Shown: positions 44,936-58,085 of the stretch, piece by piece | How the letters are laid out: each line of letters starts with the position of its first letter | How positions within the stretch are numbered: the stretch's first letter is position 1 | Source: Actinostola sp. cb2023 | Taxonomy: Eukaryota > Cnidaria > Anthozoa > Actiniaria > Actinostolidae | Direction: 5' to 3' | Assembly: GCA_033675265.1 (NCBI GenBank) | Contig: JAUJYZ010000533.1 | Span: 151,664-215,663, forward strand | Length of the DNA stretch: 64,000 nucleotides | Program-made: the position numbers and the translations under genes | The notes under the pieces: generated by a model | Databases searched by the model: none | Told to the model about the DNA's origin: nothing | Seen by the model: only the letters and a program-made list of their open reading frames with translations

Positions 44936-46260
44936 GATCCCTGAAATCTAATGACGTTTTGATTTCGATTGTATTTTTGCCGTTCACTGACCTGTTTTGA
45001 GTTCTAAAATTAGGTCGCATCATAGATGTATGACTCAGATAAGGATCATGCATCGTACTGAAACTATTCGACCCGTTTGTGGCGAACATGAATATGCAAC
45101 CTCAAGTCATAATAGATGTATACACAAGGATCACACAACTGTAATCGTACTGAATTTTTCAAACGTGGAATAAAATAAACATCCATCGTGAGTTACTGAA
45201 AATAACTCGACTGGTTCGATTGTTTGCATGACTTCTCTACATATAATTATATATATAAGTTACTGAAAATAACTCGACTGGTTCGATTGTTTGCATGACT
45301 TCTGTACACTGATATTGCTTTCTGTCGTAATAGATCCCTAAAATCTAAGGACGTTTTGATTTCGATTGTATTTTTGCCGTTCACTGACCTGTTTTGAGCG
45401 TGGAAATTCTGTTTTAACTCAGGCATATTAAGGCCTGGGTCAAAGCTGATTTCGCCCTTTCAAGGTGAACAGTAGTCTAACTTTGGTAGGTTGTACCCAA
45501 TAGCATCGAGTTCACTACATCTAATATAAACTGTCCTATTCTACATTTTGGCTTATGCTGTTGCCATGGTGACACGTCCTGTGACATTTGACCTCAATTG
45601 CAAGAAAATATGATATAATGCTTCGGGAGAGCAGTAAAGCGTAAAAATATCAGAGAGTAAAAGGGTGGAAGTAAAGCTAGTTGTCCAACTAGAAATCTTG
45701 GAAAAGTAAGTTAATTTCTTAGAAAATTCAGGATATCAAATTTCACATTTACCTTAATTAGCCTTTCCCTTAAAAGTTCCACCCATTCCAGTTGGATCGA
45801 AAATGTATACACTAACCCTGATACAATTACGCAAAGATACCCGCAATGTTTAAAGAGTCTACCTATCTCCCAGAGGCTTTATCAAATTTTCTTACAATAA
45901 GGGTTCAAAGGTCAGATTACATGTTTCCATGGAAACTGTTATCAGAAAGTGTTAGCATTGCGACCTCATCACATCTGCCAAAATATCAAAACAATAGTTT
46001 AAAAATATGAGAATATAGACCACCCCCTATTGATTTGTGGCGGCCATTTTGGAAGAGAAAAATACCCAGGCCTTAACATACCTGAGAAATAGCGCTACGC
46101 GGCGGTTCTATTTAAAATTAGGTCGCGTAATAGATGTATGATCACACAATGATCACACAACTGTAATCATAATGAATTTTTCAAACGTGGAATAAAATAA
46201 ACATCCATCGTGAGTTACTGAAAATAACTCGACTGGTTCGATTGTTTGCATGACTTCTGT
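44936..46260. repeat. Segmental direct repeats
   Basis: GACGTTTTGATTTCGATTGT occurs at 44953 and 45350. ACTGAAAATAACTCGACTGG occurs at about 45195, 45261 and 46216 with shared flanks. These indicate local duplications of about 70-200 bases. No gene is seen in this stretch. Confidence 0.8.
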
Positions 46261-46730
46261 ACATATAGCTTTCTGTCAATATAGATGTTGTTACATCGCT
46301 GGTCGTGAGTTCAATTATAAATACTCAAGGACATAACTGTACACGTACTATTACAATTAAGCAACAAACATGGCATAGCGAGGTCATGATAGTTTTTGAG
46401 TTCATTTCATTTGCTTTTCAGTCTCGACTGGCCTGACTGTTTGCATGACTTCTTCTGTACATGTACATATAGCTTTCTATCAATAGATGTAGTTACATCG
46501 CTGGTCGTGAGTTTGATTATAACTAGAATCCCGACCTTTCATTATCTTGAAGATCTCAAACTGCTTTCAAATAATCTAAGATTAAATATCTACTTGAGTC
46601 CTGTGTGTCGTTTGTTTAGCGATTAGAGCGGATTTCCGCGAATTCAGGGACCGGAGAGTAGCTTGCTCCCTTATCTGCTGAGTTATCTTGAAACTCGATA
46701 CGATCAAATACTTGGCATTTTGTGTCCGAC

Positions 46731-46766
<36 letters not shown>

Positions 46767-46833
46767 GAAAGTCCATTTTATAACTCGGGCTTCCTGCGGA
46801 AGGGCCCGAGTAAAAATCCTCGCGCGAAGCGAT

Positions 46834-47142
46834 TCCATGTGTAGTCTCCTTCGCAGCCGTTCATAGAGGTCACGCAGTCACACAACGCTCCGCCCGTGGA
46901 TCCAAAGCCTCAAAAGCAAAAGCCTGAAAAGCGATGTTCAACATCTAAAAAAGTCTTGTTTCAATCTGAGTTAAAACCAAAATACATCTGAGTTCACTTA
47001 TTGTTCTTCGAGAGCGTTCATAGTCACTATAATCGAGTTTGGAGTACGTCCGTGAGCTCCTGTCTTCACGACGGTTTGACATCAACTGAATAATTTTAAA
47101 TCTTACCCATGATTCTCCGCGGGGTAGTGACCAACCTCCTCT
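46834..47142. repeat. Dispersed repeat B, copy 1
   Basis: About 310 bases (CCATGTGTAGTCTCCTTCGC to TTCTCCGCGGGGTAGTGACC) recur at 50836-51148 in direct orientation with a few per cent differences. Confidence 0.88.
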
Positions 47143-47145
47143 GGC

Positions 47146-47375
47146 TTCGGGTTCGAGTATGGGACCGCAAAGCATGTATGGATTGTTTGGAAGGACAAAA
47201 ATAGTAATGGCGTCCTTCGTAAAAGATAACTCAACAGTCCCATCTAAAGAACATATTTTATTCACCGAAGAAGACATCCCAGGAGCTAAACTTCCACGGG
47301 AATCAATAGTCGAATGTGATTCTGTCCTTCCAAACAATCCATTCATGCTTTGCGGTCTCAACTCGAACCCAGTTT
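47146..47375. mobile_element. Foldback element, about 230 bp
   Basis: GGGTTCGAGTATGGGACCGC to TTTGGAAGGACA is the inverse of TGTCCTTCCAAA to GCGGTCTCAACTCGAACCC. Confidence 0.85.
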
Positions 47376-47724
47376 CCCGCTCTATATGGAAAAGGCGAAT
47401 AGTACTATTTTCAGTCAATCATGCTTCTTCATTTCTCTTCTGCATATTAAACACAACTGCTTCTCTCTCAACTCGCTAAAAAAAAGACGACATATGAACC
47501 TCCCTTCGACAAGGTTTGTGATGAAAGAGGACGACGTGCGATGTCTCGTCTTGATAAGCCATGTAGTTTGAGCCTTCGGTGATTATGTTAGCGGCCGGCA
47601 CAGGGCGCATGCGCTGTAGAACCCAGTTGGCGATTTGAAGCCAAAGACGAAGAATACGAAGACGACAACCAATCTGCAATTTTAGAGTCGGGTCTTCCAC
47701 AGGAAGCCCGACTAATAAATATAT

Positions 47725-48165
47725 CGTTTAAATTTAGATGTATATCATAGGCAGCCCAACCATTGCTTTTGAGGCTACTAAATAATTCAATAAAATGATA
47801 TTTGCGTCTTTTTTTGTTGGATTTCCTGTGGTAGAGCACGCGCGCATTTATATATTGGGTTCCCTGTGTATAGAAATGTATAATGTTGGGCTTCCTGTGT
47901 GCGTTCTGCGGGACGCGCCCGCAGCAATGTGTTTATTGAAACAAGGTGTGAAACTGATGGCGTATCACAGGCAGCCCAACCATTGTTTCTGAGGCTATTT
48001 ATAATTATTTAAAAATTATATTTGCATGCGCGCGTCTTTTTTGATGGGTTTCCTGTGATAGAGCGCGCGCGCGCGATACGTATTATATTGGGTTCCCTGT
48101 GCATACAAATGTATGATGTTGGGATCCCTGTGTACGTCCTGCGGGACACGCCCGCAGCAATGTGT
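47725..48165. mobile_element. Two adjacent MITE copies (CTGTGGTAGAGCGCGCG family)
   Basis: Two direct copies of a unit: CAGGCAGCCCAACCATTG, GAGGCTA, GGGTTTCCTGTGGTAGAGC and CGTTCTGCGGGACGCGCCCG. They start at about 47748 and 47968. The second copy is interrupted by the element at 48169; the first shows the empty site. Confidence 0.8.
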
Positions 48166-48168
48166 ATA

Positions 48169-48374
48169 GAGTCGTTTTCGTATGAGTGGGAAGTAGTTAC
48201 AGTACAGTTTGTGCCGTGCAGTGACCGTATTGCGCCATAGTCGTGCGGTATCCAAGCATTTTGATTGGATGAGAAATGATTTCGCGCACTGTGATTGGTT
48301 GAATACAATGTCTTCGATCCGTACCGTGACCGTAACTCCGTACCGTAGGTTTCCCACTCATACGAAAACGACTC
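48169..48374. mobile_element. MITE, 206 bp, TA duplication, with empty site in the window
   Basis: The ends GAGTCGTTTTCGTATGAGTG and its inverse are flanked by TA. The uninterrupted paralogue at about 47930-47955 (GCAATGTGTTTATTGAAACA) confirms the boundaries. Confidence 0.92.
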
Positions 48375-50589
48375 TATTGACACAAGGTATGAAACTGATG
48401 GCGTATCATGGCCTGATGTGCGCCGCTCTTTTCTGGTGCACTTTTCCGTGAGCCAAAGAGCCGAAGTCGTCGTGCGCTACAGGCCCGTGGAGGGTACCCA
48501 GAGTGAAGTAGCTGAAGTTTTGAAAAATGGCGGTATATCAAAGAGAAGTTGATGAAACAAAACATGATTTTTTCGGTGTAAATGTTTGGATTCTATTCTT
48601 GATCCATGGTAAGTTTAGAAGTTCACAATTCATGTCAACCTTAAGTAAATTTAGAAGAAATTCGATGGTTTTAAAGTAGTCCTTTTTCATTTTGAATGGC
48701 GGAGAATTGCATGTTGTGCTCGACACACGGCGAAAGCCTTGTTGAAAAGTAAGCTTTATGTTTAACTAAATACTCTAAATGTTCTCTAATAAAAGGACTT
48801 GCCTATACTAGGGCAGAAGGGCTGCTTAATAATCCTCAGCAAATCAGTTATTTTTCATAAATTATGACTGAGGCGTATTTGACTTGTGTAGTTGCACCGA
48901 CTTCAAAAGGACTGATGAGTGATGGTACTTCATCTGTTAAACATTATGACTCTGTCACTACAAAGTATTTGACGTTATTTTGTACTTTCTTACAGTACTT
49001 CTTAAAACACAAGCCGGAACAGACCTAAGCCATCTGAAGCAAAAATATAGACGAACTCAAATTCACTGCCATCGAAGGAGACATGAATGGCGATGGACTC
49101 GTGAAGCTGCCGTGAACTAAAACTTAGCAGTTGTCGATTATTGTCATTGAAAATGAAATAGCACAACTTATTTAGCAAATACTATCATCCGAGAGAAACA
49201 CAGAGTAGTTTAAATACGGTTTTCGTAAGAACGTAAGTGTAACAATTAAGGTATCAGGGTACCCCAAACGACCATCATGCACGCAACACGCTCTAGCGCA
49301 TACTCGTTACGTTAAAACCTCTTTAAAGTATACATTTTCTGAAAGCTGAATAAATGCAGAATTCAATAAAACAATTAGTTTTTAGAACAAAAACAGTATA
49401 TTTGAAATAGGCAAAAAAGTTCAGATTTTCACATCACTATCATCGCCGAGGTCCCATACAGCCGCAATTTATCGGAAATCCTCGACTAATACCTTTATAA
49501 GCTCATGAGATATAGCTTACAAAAAGGTGTCTCCGTTTATCGATAAATTAACCCGTTGCGTTTTTATACGGTCCTAAACTTCGAGCTCTGCAAAACTGGA
49601 AAACACTTTACAAAACAAGTTATAACTTTCGAAGGAAATTGAATATTAAAATTCGGAGACACCTTTTTGAAAAATATTTATTTGACAAAGTGTCTACCAA
49701 ATTTCAGCTAAATCGGATAAAATTCCTTTGAACCGGAACTCAACATGTGCGCTTGATTCATGGCTATTTTGTTTCCGAAATAAAGGCAAAAGAGTTTTCA
49801 AGTCAAGTAGCGCCTTTGTTTACACAAGCGTCCTTAATCCACCACAAATATGTGATCCAATACCTGATGACATATGAATGGCAGTCAAAAGCAGATCGCC
49901 TTACAGTACGTAACACAACGTGGCAGGAAAACAAAGTTACTGCTGGCGGAAAATACGAGCATTTTGACCGTGAGTGGTTTCGCATCGTTATTCAAGGATG
50001 TTTTGAGTGAGCAGTTACGATTTTTGGATACTTTCTTCGCATCTGAATCTTTGTGGAAAGTCTGTTGCGTGAGTACTGTTGACAGCTTGCTTGTCAACAT
50101 CTTTTTGCATCAAATGAAACCAAAATTCGTTTTTTGATTCTAACTTTTTAGGAAAAAAATATGTTTAGATTCTGTTTTTTGGAGATGATAGATAATATTC
50201 AATTAGATTTGATTGTCAAAAAAAATCAAAACCGGTGGTTTGAAAGTTTTTTTGGGGTACCCTGATACCTTAAGGTGTGACAATTATTCACTTGAAAATT
50301 CTTACAAAGAGAGTAAATAAGCAATTTTACAATATCCAGTAAAAAATATATAGTGTATCTCTTCAAAATCAATGTTTATGTATCAAAGAATCAAAATATC
50401 GTAAAATAATAGAAAAGTAAGTAACATTTTCAGTAAAATTTTGCCATCATTTTCAGTCATGTCCGAAGCTTCTCGCTGAGACGAATTCTCCAAAGTATGT
50501 ATTTTCAAACCATGTAAAATCACATATCATTAGAAAATAATCCAACAATTTTTACATATCTAGAAAGTTCAATAACTAATATATGATTT
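48375..50589. other. No gene recognised
   Basis: Short frames only. GGGGTACCCTGATACCTTAA at 50255 and its inverse near 49249 (TTAAGGTATCAGGGTACCCC) mark the ends of a possible inverted-end element of about 1.0 kb (49246-50275) with no coding content that I recognise. Confidence 0.55.
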
Positions 50590-51148
50590 TGAGTGGTCGG
50601 CCCCCCTCGACCCCTCAACGGTTTCGGAGATATCGATACAGAGATTTTAAAATTGGGAATTTTACGGGTCAGTAACAAAATGGCGCCACGTTCGGATCGT
50701 TTCGACAAAGTGATATATTGCGTTTCAGTATCCGGCCTAGAAAAAAACGATGTAGTACACTATGTGTCCAGCAGGTATGAAGGAGTAATCATGAAGCACA
50801 TTGATGTGTCCAACTATCATCTATCCTCGAAACAATCCCATGTGTAGTTTCCTTCGCAGCCGTTCATAGTGGTCACGCAGTCACGCAACGCTCCGCCCGC
50901 CGTGGATCCAAAGCCTCAAAATCAAAAGCCTGAAAAGCGATGTTCAACATCTAAAAAAGTCTTGTTTCAGTCTGAGTTAAAAGCAAAATACATCTGAGTG
51001 AACTTCTTGTTCTTCTAGAGCGTTCATAGTCACTATAATTGAGCTTGGAATAGTCCATGAGCTCCTGTCTTCACGACGGTTTGACATCAACTGAATAATT
51101 TTGAATATTACCCATGATTCTCCGCGGGGTAGTGACGAACCTCCTCTG
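50590..51148. repeat. Dispersed repeats A (copy 2) and B (copy 2), adjacent
   Basis: 50590-50820 matches 44227-44455, and 50836-51148 matches 46834-47142. The two units, 2.4 kb apart in the first instance, are only 15 bases apart here. Confidence 0.82.
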
Positions 51149-52257
51149 CAGGGAACCCAACATAATACGTATATATTGCGCGCGTGCTCTACCACAGGAA
51201 ACCCATCAAAAAAGACGCAAATATCATTTTCTTTGATTATTTAGTAGCCTCAAAAGCAATGGTTGGGCTGCCTATAATTTGGGTCGACTCAATTACAATA
51301 GGATCGACTTTGATTCAGACGTCGTACCGATTGTGTTGAACCAAATGCACCAAACGGAACTTTCTTGCCATTTTCTCCACCGTTCTTGTTCTTTTTTATC
51401 AAAAATCCATAGTTTCGGTGTATTGCAATGTTTTCAACACGGAAACGTTTGATTTTAAGATCGTTTCCTCGCTTCACACTTTCTTGTCAAACCGGTTTTC
51501 AAACTAGTTATGTAGTAAAAATACTGGGAAGCCATTCTAGTGTAAGATGCAAATAAAATGAGTTAATTTTTAGCTTACTAAATAAAATGGTCATATAATA
51601 AAACTCTTATTAACCGAGCTTGGTCGATCTGGACCACATCTCACTCGCTGCCATCTTGGCTCACTCAGGACTATATTACGCATAGTCAGTACGACATAAC
51701 GCTGACTTTTCGCCTAAATTTTAATGTATGCATTCGGTTCGGCACAAGAAGAGCTCGACGTTTGAATCAGTGTCGAACTTTTGCCGTGCGGCGCGACTGG
51801 CACGGCCGAGCTCAATGTCGTGTCGAACCTAATTCAGGCGTGCCGAACTTAATTGATTCAGACGTCGAACTTCTCTTGTACCAATTACAAACTATTAGTA
51901 TCAAATTTGATAACGTTCTTTTGTTTTGATATTTGAGAAATCAAAATATTCATTAGCCAATCAGAAGTCAGTATCAGGCATCAGTGATGACGGATGAAGA
52001 CGGCCAACAAATGTTTCAGTTGAATTGGGGAGAATTCTGATATCAGACCGGCCAAGTTTATAGTTTGATTTACTATGATGTTATTATAAAACATGGAACT
52101 GTATTTAAAAATGAAATATATACTGTACACTTGATTGATAAATTTAAATTATCCTTATTTGACATCAGTCAAATCCAACGCTCACTCTCATTTGACCTCT
52201 GACTGCACAATGCATTTATTACATTATTATAGGAAAGCATTTGGGGAGAAGATGAAT
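51149..52257. other. MITE fragment, otherwise no gene
   Basis: 51149-51275 is an inverted fragment of the family seen at 47725 (GCTCTACCACAGGAAACCC, CAATGGTTGGGCTGCC). The remainder shows nothing recognisable. Confidence 0.55.
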
Positions 52258-52261
52258 TTAA

Positions 52262-53741
52262 ACACGAAGACGCACTATAAAAGGAGAGGTACCTAAGGTA
52301 AGTTCGTTGGATCTGTCAATTCAGCGTACTGATTTTTAAGATCAGCAAACTGGTTTCTTTCTGGTGCAAACAGCCTATATGATCTGAAAGAGTTTGTCTG
52401 AAAGAACATTTCTGGAAAGTTTCGATGGTATAGGATAAAATCTCAAAAAGTTATCGGGGATGACATTTATAGACTTTAGTATGGGATTTTGCCGTCATTC
52501 GTTGCAAGCCTCGTTTTGATGTTTTTTCAGAATTTAAATCGTTCATAACTTCGCAGAGATATATAATTTCGTCATGAAATTAGTTATATAAGTATAACGT
52601 AGAAGTTTCATGACGAAATTATATATCTCTGCGAAGTTATGAACGATTTAAATTCTGAAAAAACATCAACGCATGACGGCAAAATCCCATACTAAAGTCT
52701 ATAAATGTCATCCCCGATAACTTTTTGAGATTTTATCCTATACCATCGAAACTTTCCAGAAATGTTCTTTCAGACAAACTCTTTCAGATCATATAGGCTG
52801 TTTGCACCAGAAAGAAACCAGTTTACTGATCTTAAAAATCAGTACGCGTGAGAAGAGTGAATCAAATCCACCGAGACGTCACAGAGAGAGGATCTCAAGA
52901 ACTGCAAGCTCTATAAATCAATCAAATGAATAAGAAACTGTGGAAATAAGTACTAAAAACGCACATGGATAATTTTTGTTGTACAATTCACTATCACTTT
53001 TCACTTTGGTAAAAATTATGGTACTTTGAACTGGAATCGTTAGCCGTTTTGAAGTCGCACGGCTCAGCTCTAGCCAGTACGTATTATTATGCTTATCATT
53101 TCTTTCGTAGGTTATCCTAATATCCCCGCCAAGACATGGAAATGCCATTTGAAAATTCAATATACTCACAGCATAGGTTTCGAAACCTTGCCGGCCTTTA
53201 CCATAAAAGTACAGAGATGTACAAATGCTCGACACATTTACCTCATAACAAGACACCCGAACGACGACACCATAACAATACACAACAAGACAAACGACAA
53301 CGAGGACGAACGTAACTTCTCTAATGAAAACAATACTCTTGTCGCTTTATGTAGAAATGACCGAACATAGTTTTATGCTTGGAAATGCTTATTATACAGG
53401 CAAATAGGATTTCGGCTCATGAATTTGTAGATGTTGAATATGTACGTGTGATACATGGCGCGCGAAATTTAAAATATCTTTCGTACGTAGACACGTGATG
53501 CGACTGAAAATCGTATATATAACTACCGAATACGAAAAATATTGACACGTTCGTCTATTATAACTGTTTTAGACGTAAAATTATAATTTCTTCATTAACT
53601 TTGCTGTTGAAATGTGATTTTATTAAGAAAATCATTTTACCCCGTTGTTCAGCCATGTTCAGCCATTGTCCGCCACATTGAAACTCATTACTATTCAAAA
53701 ATTGTGGGCGGAGCATGCCCTTTTATAGTGCGTCTTCGTGT
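52262..53741. mobile_element. TTAA-flanked element, 1.5 kb, carrying a nested foldback
   Basis: ACACGAAGACGCACTATAAA and its inverse end the element, with TTAA at 52258-52261 and 53742-53745. No transposase is recognised; the minus-strand 121-codon frame (52918-53283) has a hydrophobic C-terminal half but no known motif. A 524-bp foldback (52324-52847) sits near its left end. Confidence 0.78.
52324..52847. mobile_element. 524-bp foldback palindrome
   Basis: GCGTACTGATTTTTAAGATC at the left is the inverse of the right end. The arms are about 240-260 bases and nearly identical, with the centre near 52588. A degraded relative lies at 6019-6108. Confidence 0.9.
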
Positions 53742-55125
53742 TTAAATTACATACTGAGAACATGTATACATTTTGTCTGCGCATGCGTTAGAATTCAGAT
53801 TTGAAACTGATTTGCCGCCATTTTCTTTGTAAATTGCACTGCGGTGGGAGATTTAGTGAGCGATCTTCGTCTCTAGAATGATGTTCAAGAAAATATTTGA
53901 AAGGAAATCAATAGTCTGCCTACTTTTGTTTTACTGTAGATGATTTGTTTCCGCATAAGGGTCGTAGATGATAAAATATCAAGGAACAAAATCCGCCAAA
54001 ACAAGGAGTTATCCTAAAACCAGCTACATTGTCCTTTGGGTTTATTCTCATCGAAGATGATTTCAAGAGATACTTCACAGTGAACGTTAGTACCGACACA
54101 TTGAAGGTCACATTCTGTGAATTTGAGTTCTCTACATTCAAGTATTCTCAAAGTATTTTGCTCGGTTCAGTTGGGTATTTATCATTTTTGCACGTGTTTT
54201 CCTAACATTCCTACCTAAAGTACAATACTTATTAACCAGCCCCCCAGCCGAAAATAGCACAAATTGACTTCTTCTAAGCTTATTCTTTGCATTCGAGAAC
54301 TTATTTTAAGCTGAAAAATTGTCCCTCGATTTGAGATCGTATTATTTTGGTACTATGGTATCAGTACACTCTATTTGTTATGATTTTGACTGATTTTCAT
54401 CGCTGGTGTATACCATATTACAAACACTCTATGTGTTGAAGTTTATTGTAAAGGATAGCTTAATTCTTCATTTTTATGGACTTCTTAGAATCAGTTGTAA
54501 ACCGTTTGATATAAGTTTGATTCACATTGAGTTTTTATTCAGCATTGTGTTTGCGAATCATTTATCTGAATTGGTGACGTGTCAAACTAAATTATAAGAA
54601 AACCTCTCTTAGTAGCTCACCCCCCAGCAATTTTCTTCCGTGATTTATTGCTTCACTCATGCTAGTTTCGTAAGGTCTTGTTTGTTGGAGTTGAAAAATT
54701 GTCCCTCTTGCTTTGCGGTGGTTTGAAGTGTCCAAGTATCACTCATTCACCCGACTTCTCCGTAGGAATATTGCCTTGTTTTGGCGGATTTTGTTCCATT
54801 ATACGGAAAAAAATATCCACAGCACCACAAAAGTAGGCGGACTATTGATTTCCTTTCAATGATTTTCTAAAACTTCATTCTAGAGACGTAGATCGCTCTC
54901 TAAATCTTCCACAGCAGTGCACTTGGCAAAACAATAGCGATACTTCATGTTTACAAACATTAACCTTGTGATGTAAATGTGCCAACCATTTCCACAAAGA
55001 CTTCTCACACGTTTTGTTTCAACAGCCAATCGATCTCTGGTTGGCACATAGTTGACACATGAATGACAAAAGCTGAAGTATCGATTATGCAAATAGGTAC
55101 TTTGAAATCTGAATCCAAACGCATG
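53742..55125. other. No gene; partial inverted similarity
   Basis: Parts of 53830-54100 are roughly inverted at 54760-54900 (GTAGGCGGACTATTGATTTCC against GGAAATCAATAGTCTGCCTAC, each in two halves), so another degraded inverted-end element of about 1 kb is likely. No gene recognised. Confidence 0.55.
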
Positions 55126-55347
55126 AGTAGTATATTAGGTATGACTCGACCCCCGTTTGGGTGGAGGTTTTAATTATCTCGGGTGGAGGAGGGTGGAGGT
55201 TTTAATTATCTCGGGTGGAGGAGGGTGGAGGTTTTAATTATCTCGGGTAGAGGAATCCTCGTTTGGTAGGTGGATTTCATTAATTTAGTAGGTGGAAGTA
55301 GGTGGTAAGGTGATATTAGTGCTAAATATGAATAATGAATGACCCTA

Positions 55348-57349
55348 CATATCAAGCTTTACCGTGTCGAATACTTCATAACGAGCCAGAACGTCTTAGT
55401 TACCAAAGATATGCGGGAAATTTTCCCGCATATTTGAGATTCCTCTTGACACTACGCCTATAACAGAGAACCACAGGCGACAAAATTATGGCAAGTGATT
55501 GTCAACAAATTGATCGTTTATATGAATAAACCGATCGAGAACAAATGTATTTACATATATTGAACGTGATATATACCAACAATGACTCTAAAGCCATTTT
55601 TATTCGGCCATAAAAACATAATAAGAGGAAAATTATAAATTTAGGACGTATTATAACATTGTATAGATATGTACAAGGATCGACATATTGATATACTCAG
55701 TAGAGATGCAGCTTGGCAGTATACTGACATGATTGTTTACAGGCTGATTTATCAGTATAAACTGATTCCCAGCTCAGTAGAGATGCAGTTTGGTGTTATA
55801 CATGATTGTTACGGGCTGATTTATCAGTATAAACTGATTCCCAGCTCAGTATATGGTTTGGCCGTTACATGATTGTTACGGGCTGATTTATCAGTATAAA
55901 CTGATTCCCAGCTCAGTAGAGATGCAGTTTGGTGTTACATGATTGTTACGGGCTGATTTATCAGTTTAAACTGATTCCCAGCTCAGTAGAGATGCAGTTT
56001 GGTGTTACATGATTGTTACGGAGGGCGATTTATCAGTGTAAACTGATTCCCGGCCCAGCTCAGTAGAGTTGCATTTTATTCTAATATGAAGTTAGCGCTA
56101 AGTTACAGTGCAATCCCTGTGACTGTGTCACGATCGGGAATTGAAATAAAATATTGCGGGCATTAAGAATGATCGGATGTATGCGCAGATCATCAATTAA
56201 ACTTACCTTCGGAAGGCAAGTTAGATTTTACATGGATTGCCATATATTTTAACATTCATCAGGGATCCTAAGTACCTGGAGCTTAAAATACAGTAGGTAG
56301 TACAAAATGATTCCACGTACTTTTGTTGGATAGGCATCGTTATCTTCGGAGATAATTTCTGAAAGAACTCCCTTAGCTTGCATTTAATCGCTACATTTTG
56401 GCGGGAAAGATGGCGACGATTCTGTATTATAATTATTAAGATCGCCGAACGAGTTGGCTACACGGACATGAGATTCTGGAGCTCTTGGTCGTTAACACAT
56501 GAGGTTGGGTTTCTGTCTAAGAATCCCAGCCAGAACACAATAGCTCAGACACATGTGAACGTAAACCTCTTCTTCTTTGGTCGCCTCCATCAAATACTCG
56601 ATGATCTATTTGCGCGCCATTTACATCATGCAAGCGAAATTGCCTTGATTTGCAGAGGAAAACAGAGAGCAAGCACAGCTCTTTGGAATATTTTGTTGAT
56701 TGCCCACAAATTCTGCTGTTCGATCAGTTCCTACCCTGTTTATCAGTGATTGCCGCATCGATCCCACGGCCTCGATCAACACGGCTCAGTAACTTTATTT
56801 ACAACTTCAAAATCGCGCTCGCTTGTCAGAACTCATTTGATGAGAGTGCACAGAAATGTATTGCTACGGAAAGAAGGCAAACAACTAATTAATTGGCCTT
56901 TGAAAGACAATGTTGACATATAGTAATTCGATCGATAGCAACCGCGCTACCCCATTGTGACCATTATAACTTGGCTCTGGCTCCTTATGCAATGATGGTA
57001 CTTGAGATAAGTCATCTTGTCTGTCATCAATATACAAACGAATGACCTTAGGCTAAGTAGCTTTTTTCTTGTTTTTCTTCCTTTATGAAAGTTTCAATCG
57101 CAGAATTCGAATAGTCAGCATAGTTGACAAAGAATTACGTTTTCTTGACAAGTTTTCTCCATTGCGAAAGCGGATCGTCTGATATTATTTTGTCATTCGA
57201 GACAAATCCAGGAGCAGAGGTCACGATTTACTCCGAGTCTGACGAGACGATGACGGATTTTTGACAACTTGGTTTCTATATAAGGAATTGATCTTGTCAT
57301 CACTTCAAAATGGAATGTAGCCGCATTCAACGCTGGAAAGCTTGATATG
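55348..57349. mobile_element. 2.0-kb transposon inserted in the left arm
   Basis: CATATCAAGCTTTACC and the inverse GGAAAGCTTGATATG end it, with TA on both sides. The right arm is uninterrupted at this site (GACCCTATAATATATTCG, about 62560-62577 inverted). Inside are five copies of a roughly 70-bp unit (CTGATTTATCAGTATAAACT) at 55675-56060. No transposase is recognised in the 123-codon frame at 56378-56749, so it is probably non-autonomous. Confidence 0.82.
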
Positions 57350-57447
57350 TAATATATTCGTGCTAAATATGAATAATTGATGTGGATATTAGTGCTAAAT
57401 ATGAATAATGAATGACCCTATAATATATTCGTGCTAAATATGAATAA

Positions 57448-58085
57448 TTGATGTGGATATTAGTGCTAAATACCCAAAATGTCACGGGGGAGGGGTGGGT
57501 GGGGATCTATTGTATCGAAGAAGACTTAAAAGGCCCCCGTAATTCCAGTCACTCATCTATAATCAGTAAACGAACCCAAACCAAGTATCAAAAAGCTCTG
57601 AACAAGATGGAAGGCACTCCCACATGTTTATGTGGAGTTCCAGCAAAATCGAATAAAATCCAAACTGGTGAATTATGGTTTCGCTGTGGAACTAAAAGAT
57701 CGATTTCGCTGTTGAAAGAAAAAAGGAACTGATCCATCGCGAATTAGGATGCAATCTACGAATCTCCCAAGAAATGATCCAATAACTTAACATCGGTGAG
57801 GAAGGTTTTGAATTCAAGAAGGATACTCCAAAGTGTAAATATCACCGTTTGTATGCAAAACTTGTTCGAGTCAACGATCCAGAAAAAGAAAACTATGGCC
57901 TGTGGTTTTATGTTTGCAATGCAGCACCCCCAGACGGAACTTGCAGTTTATTTCAATGGAAGGAAGAAGAAGAGTCTGAAAGTGAAGATGATGCACCACC
58001 GCCGCCGCCTACCAAAAAAGTCAAGAAATCCAACCAAAACAAAAACTTTGCCAAGAAAGGCAAAAGTGTTAAAAACTCACAATGA
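57448..58085 (+). pseudogene. Left-arm copy of the double GRF zinc-finger gene, broken
   Basis: Same gene as 61895-62532 on the other arm. The first frame holds TPTCLCGVPAKSNK and GELWFRCG. A shift near 57690-57720 is shared by both arms. The second frame holds PKCKYHRLYAKLVRV and GLWFYVCNAAPPDGTCSLF. The left arm also has a private TAA (57785-57787) ahead of the second finger. GRF-type fingers bind single-stranded DNA in APE2, NEIL3 and topoisomerase 3. The tail is acidic, proline-rich and then lysine-rich. Confidence 0.65.

Noticed and set aside
52918..53370. Overlapping 93- and 121-codon frames as a transposase
   Set aside because: No DDE, zinc-finger or other transposase motif is visible on either strand.
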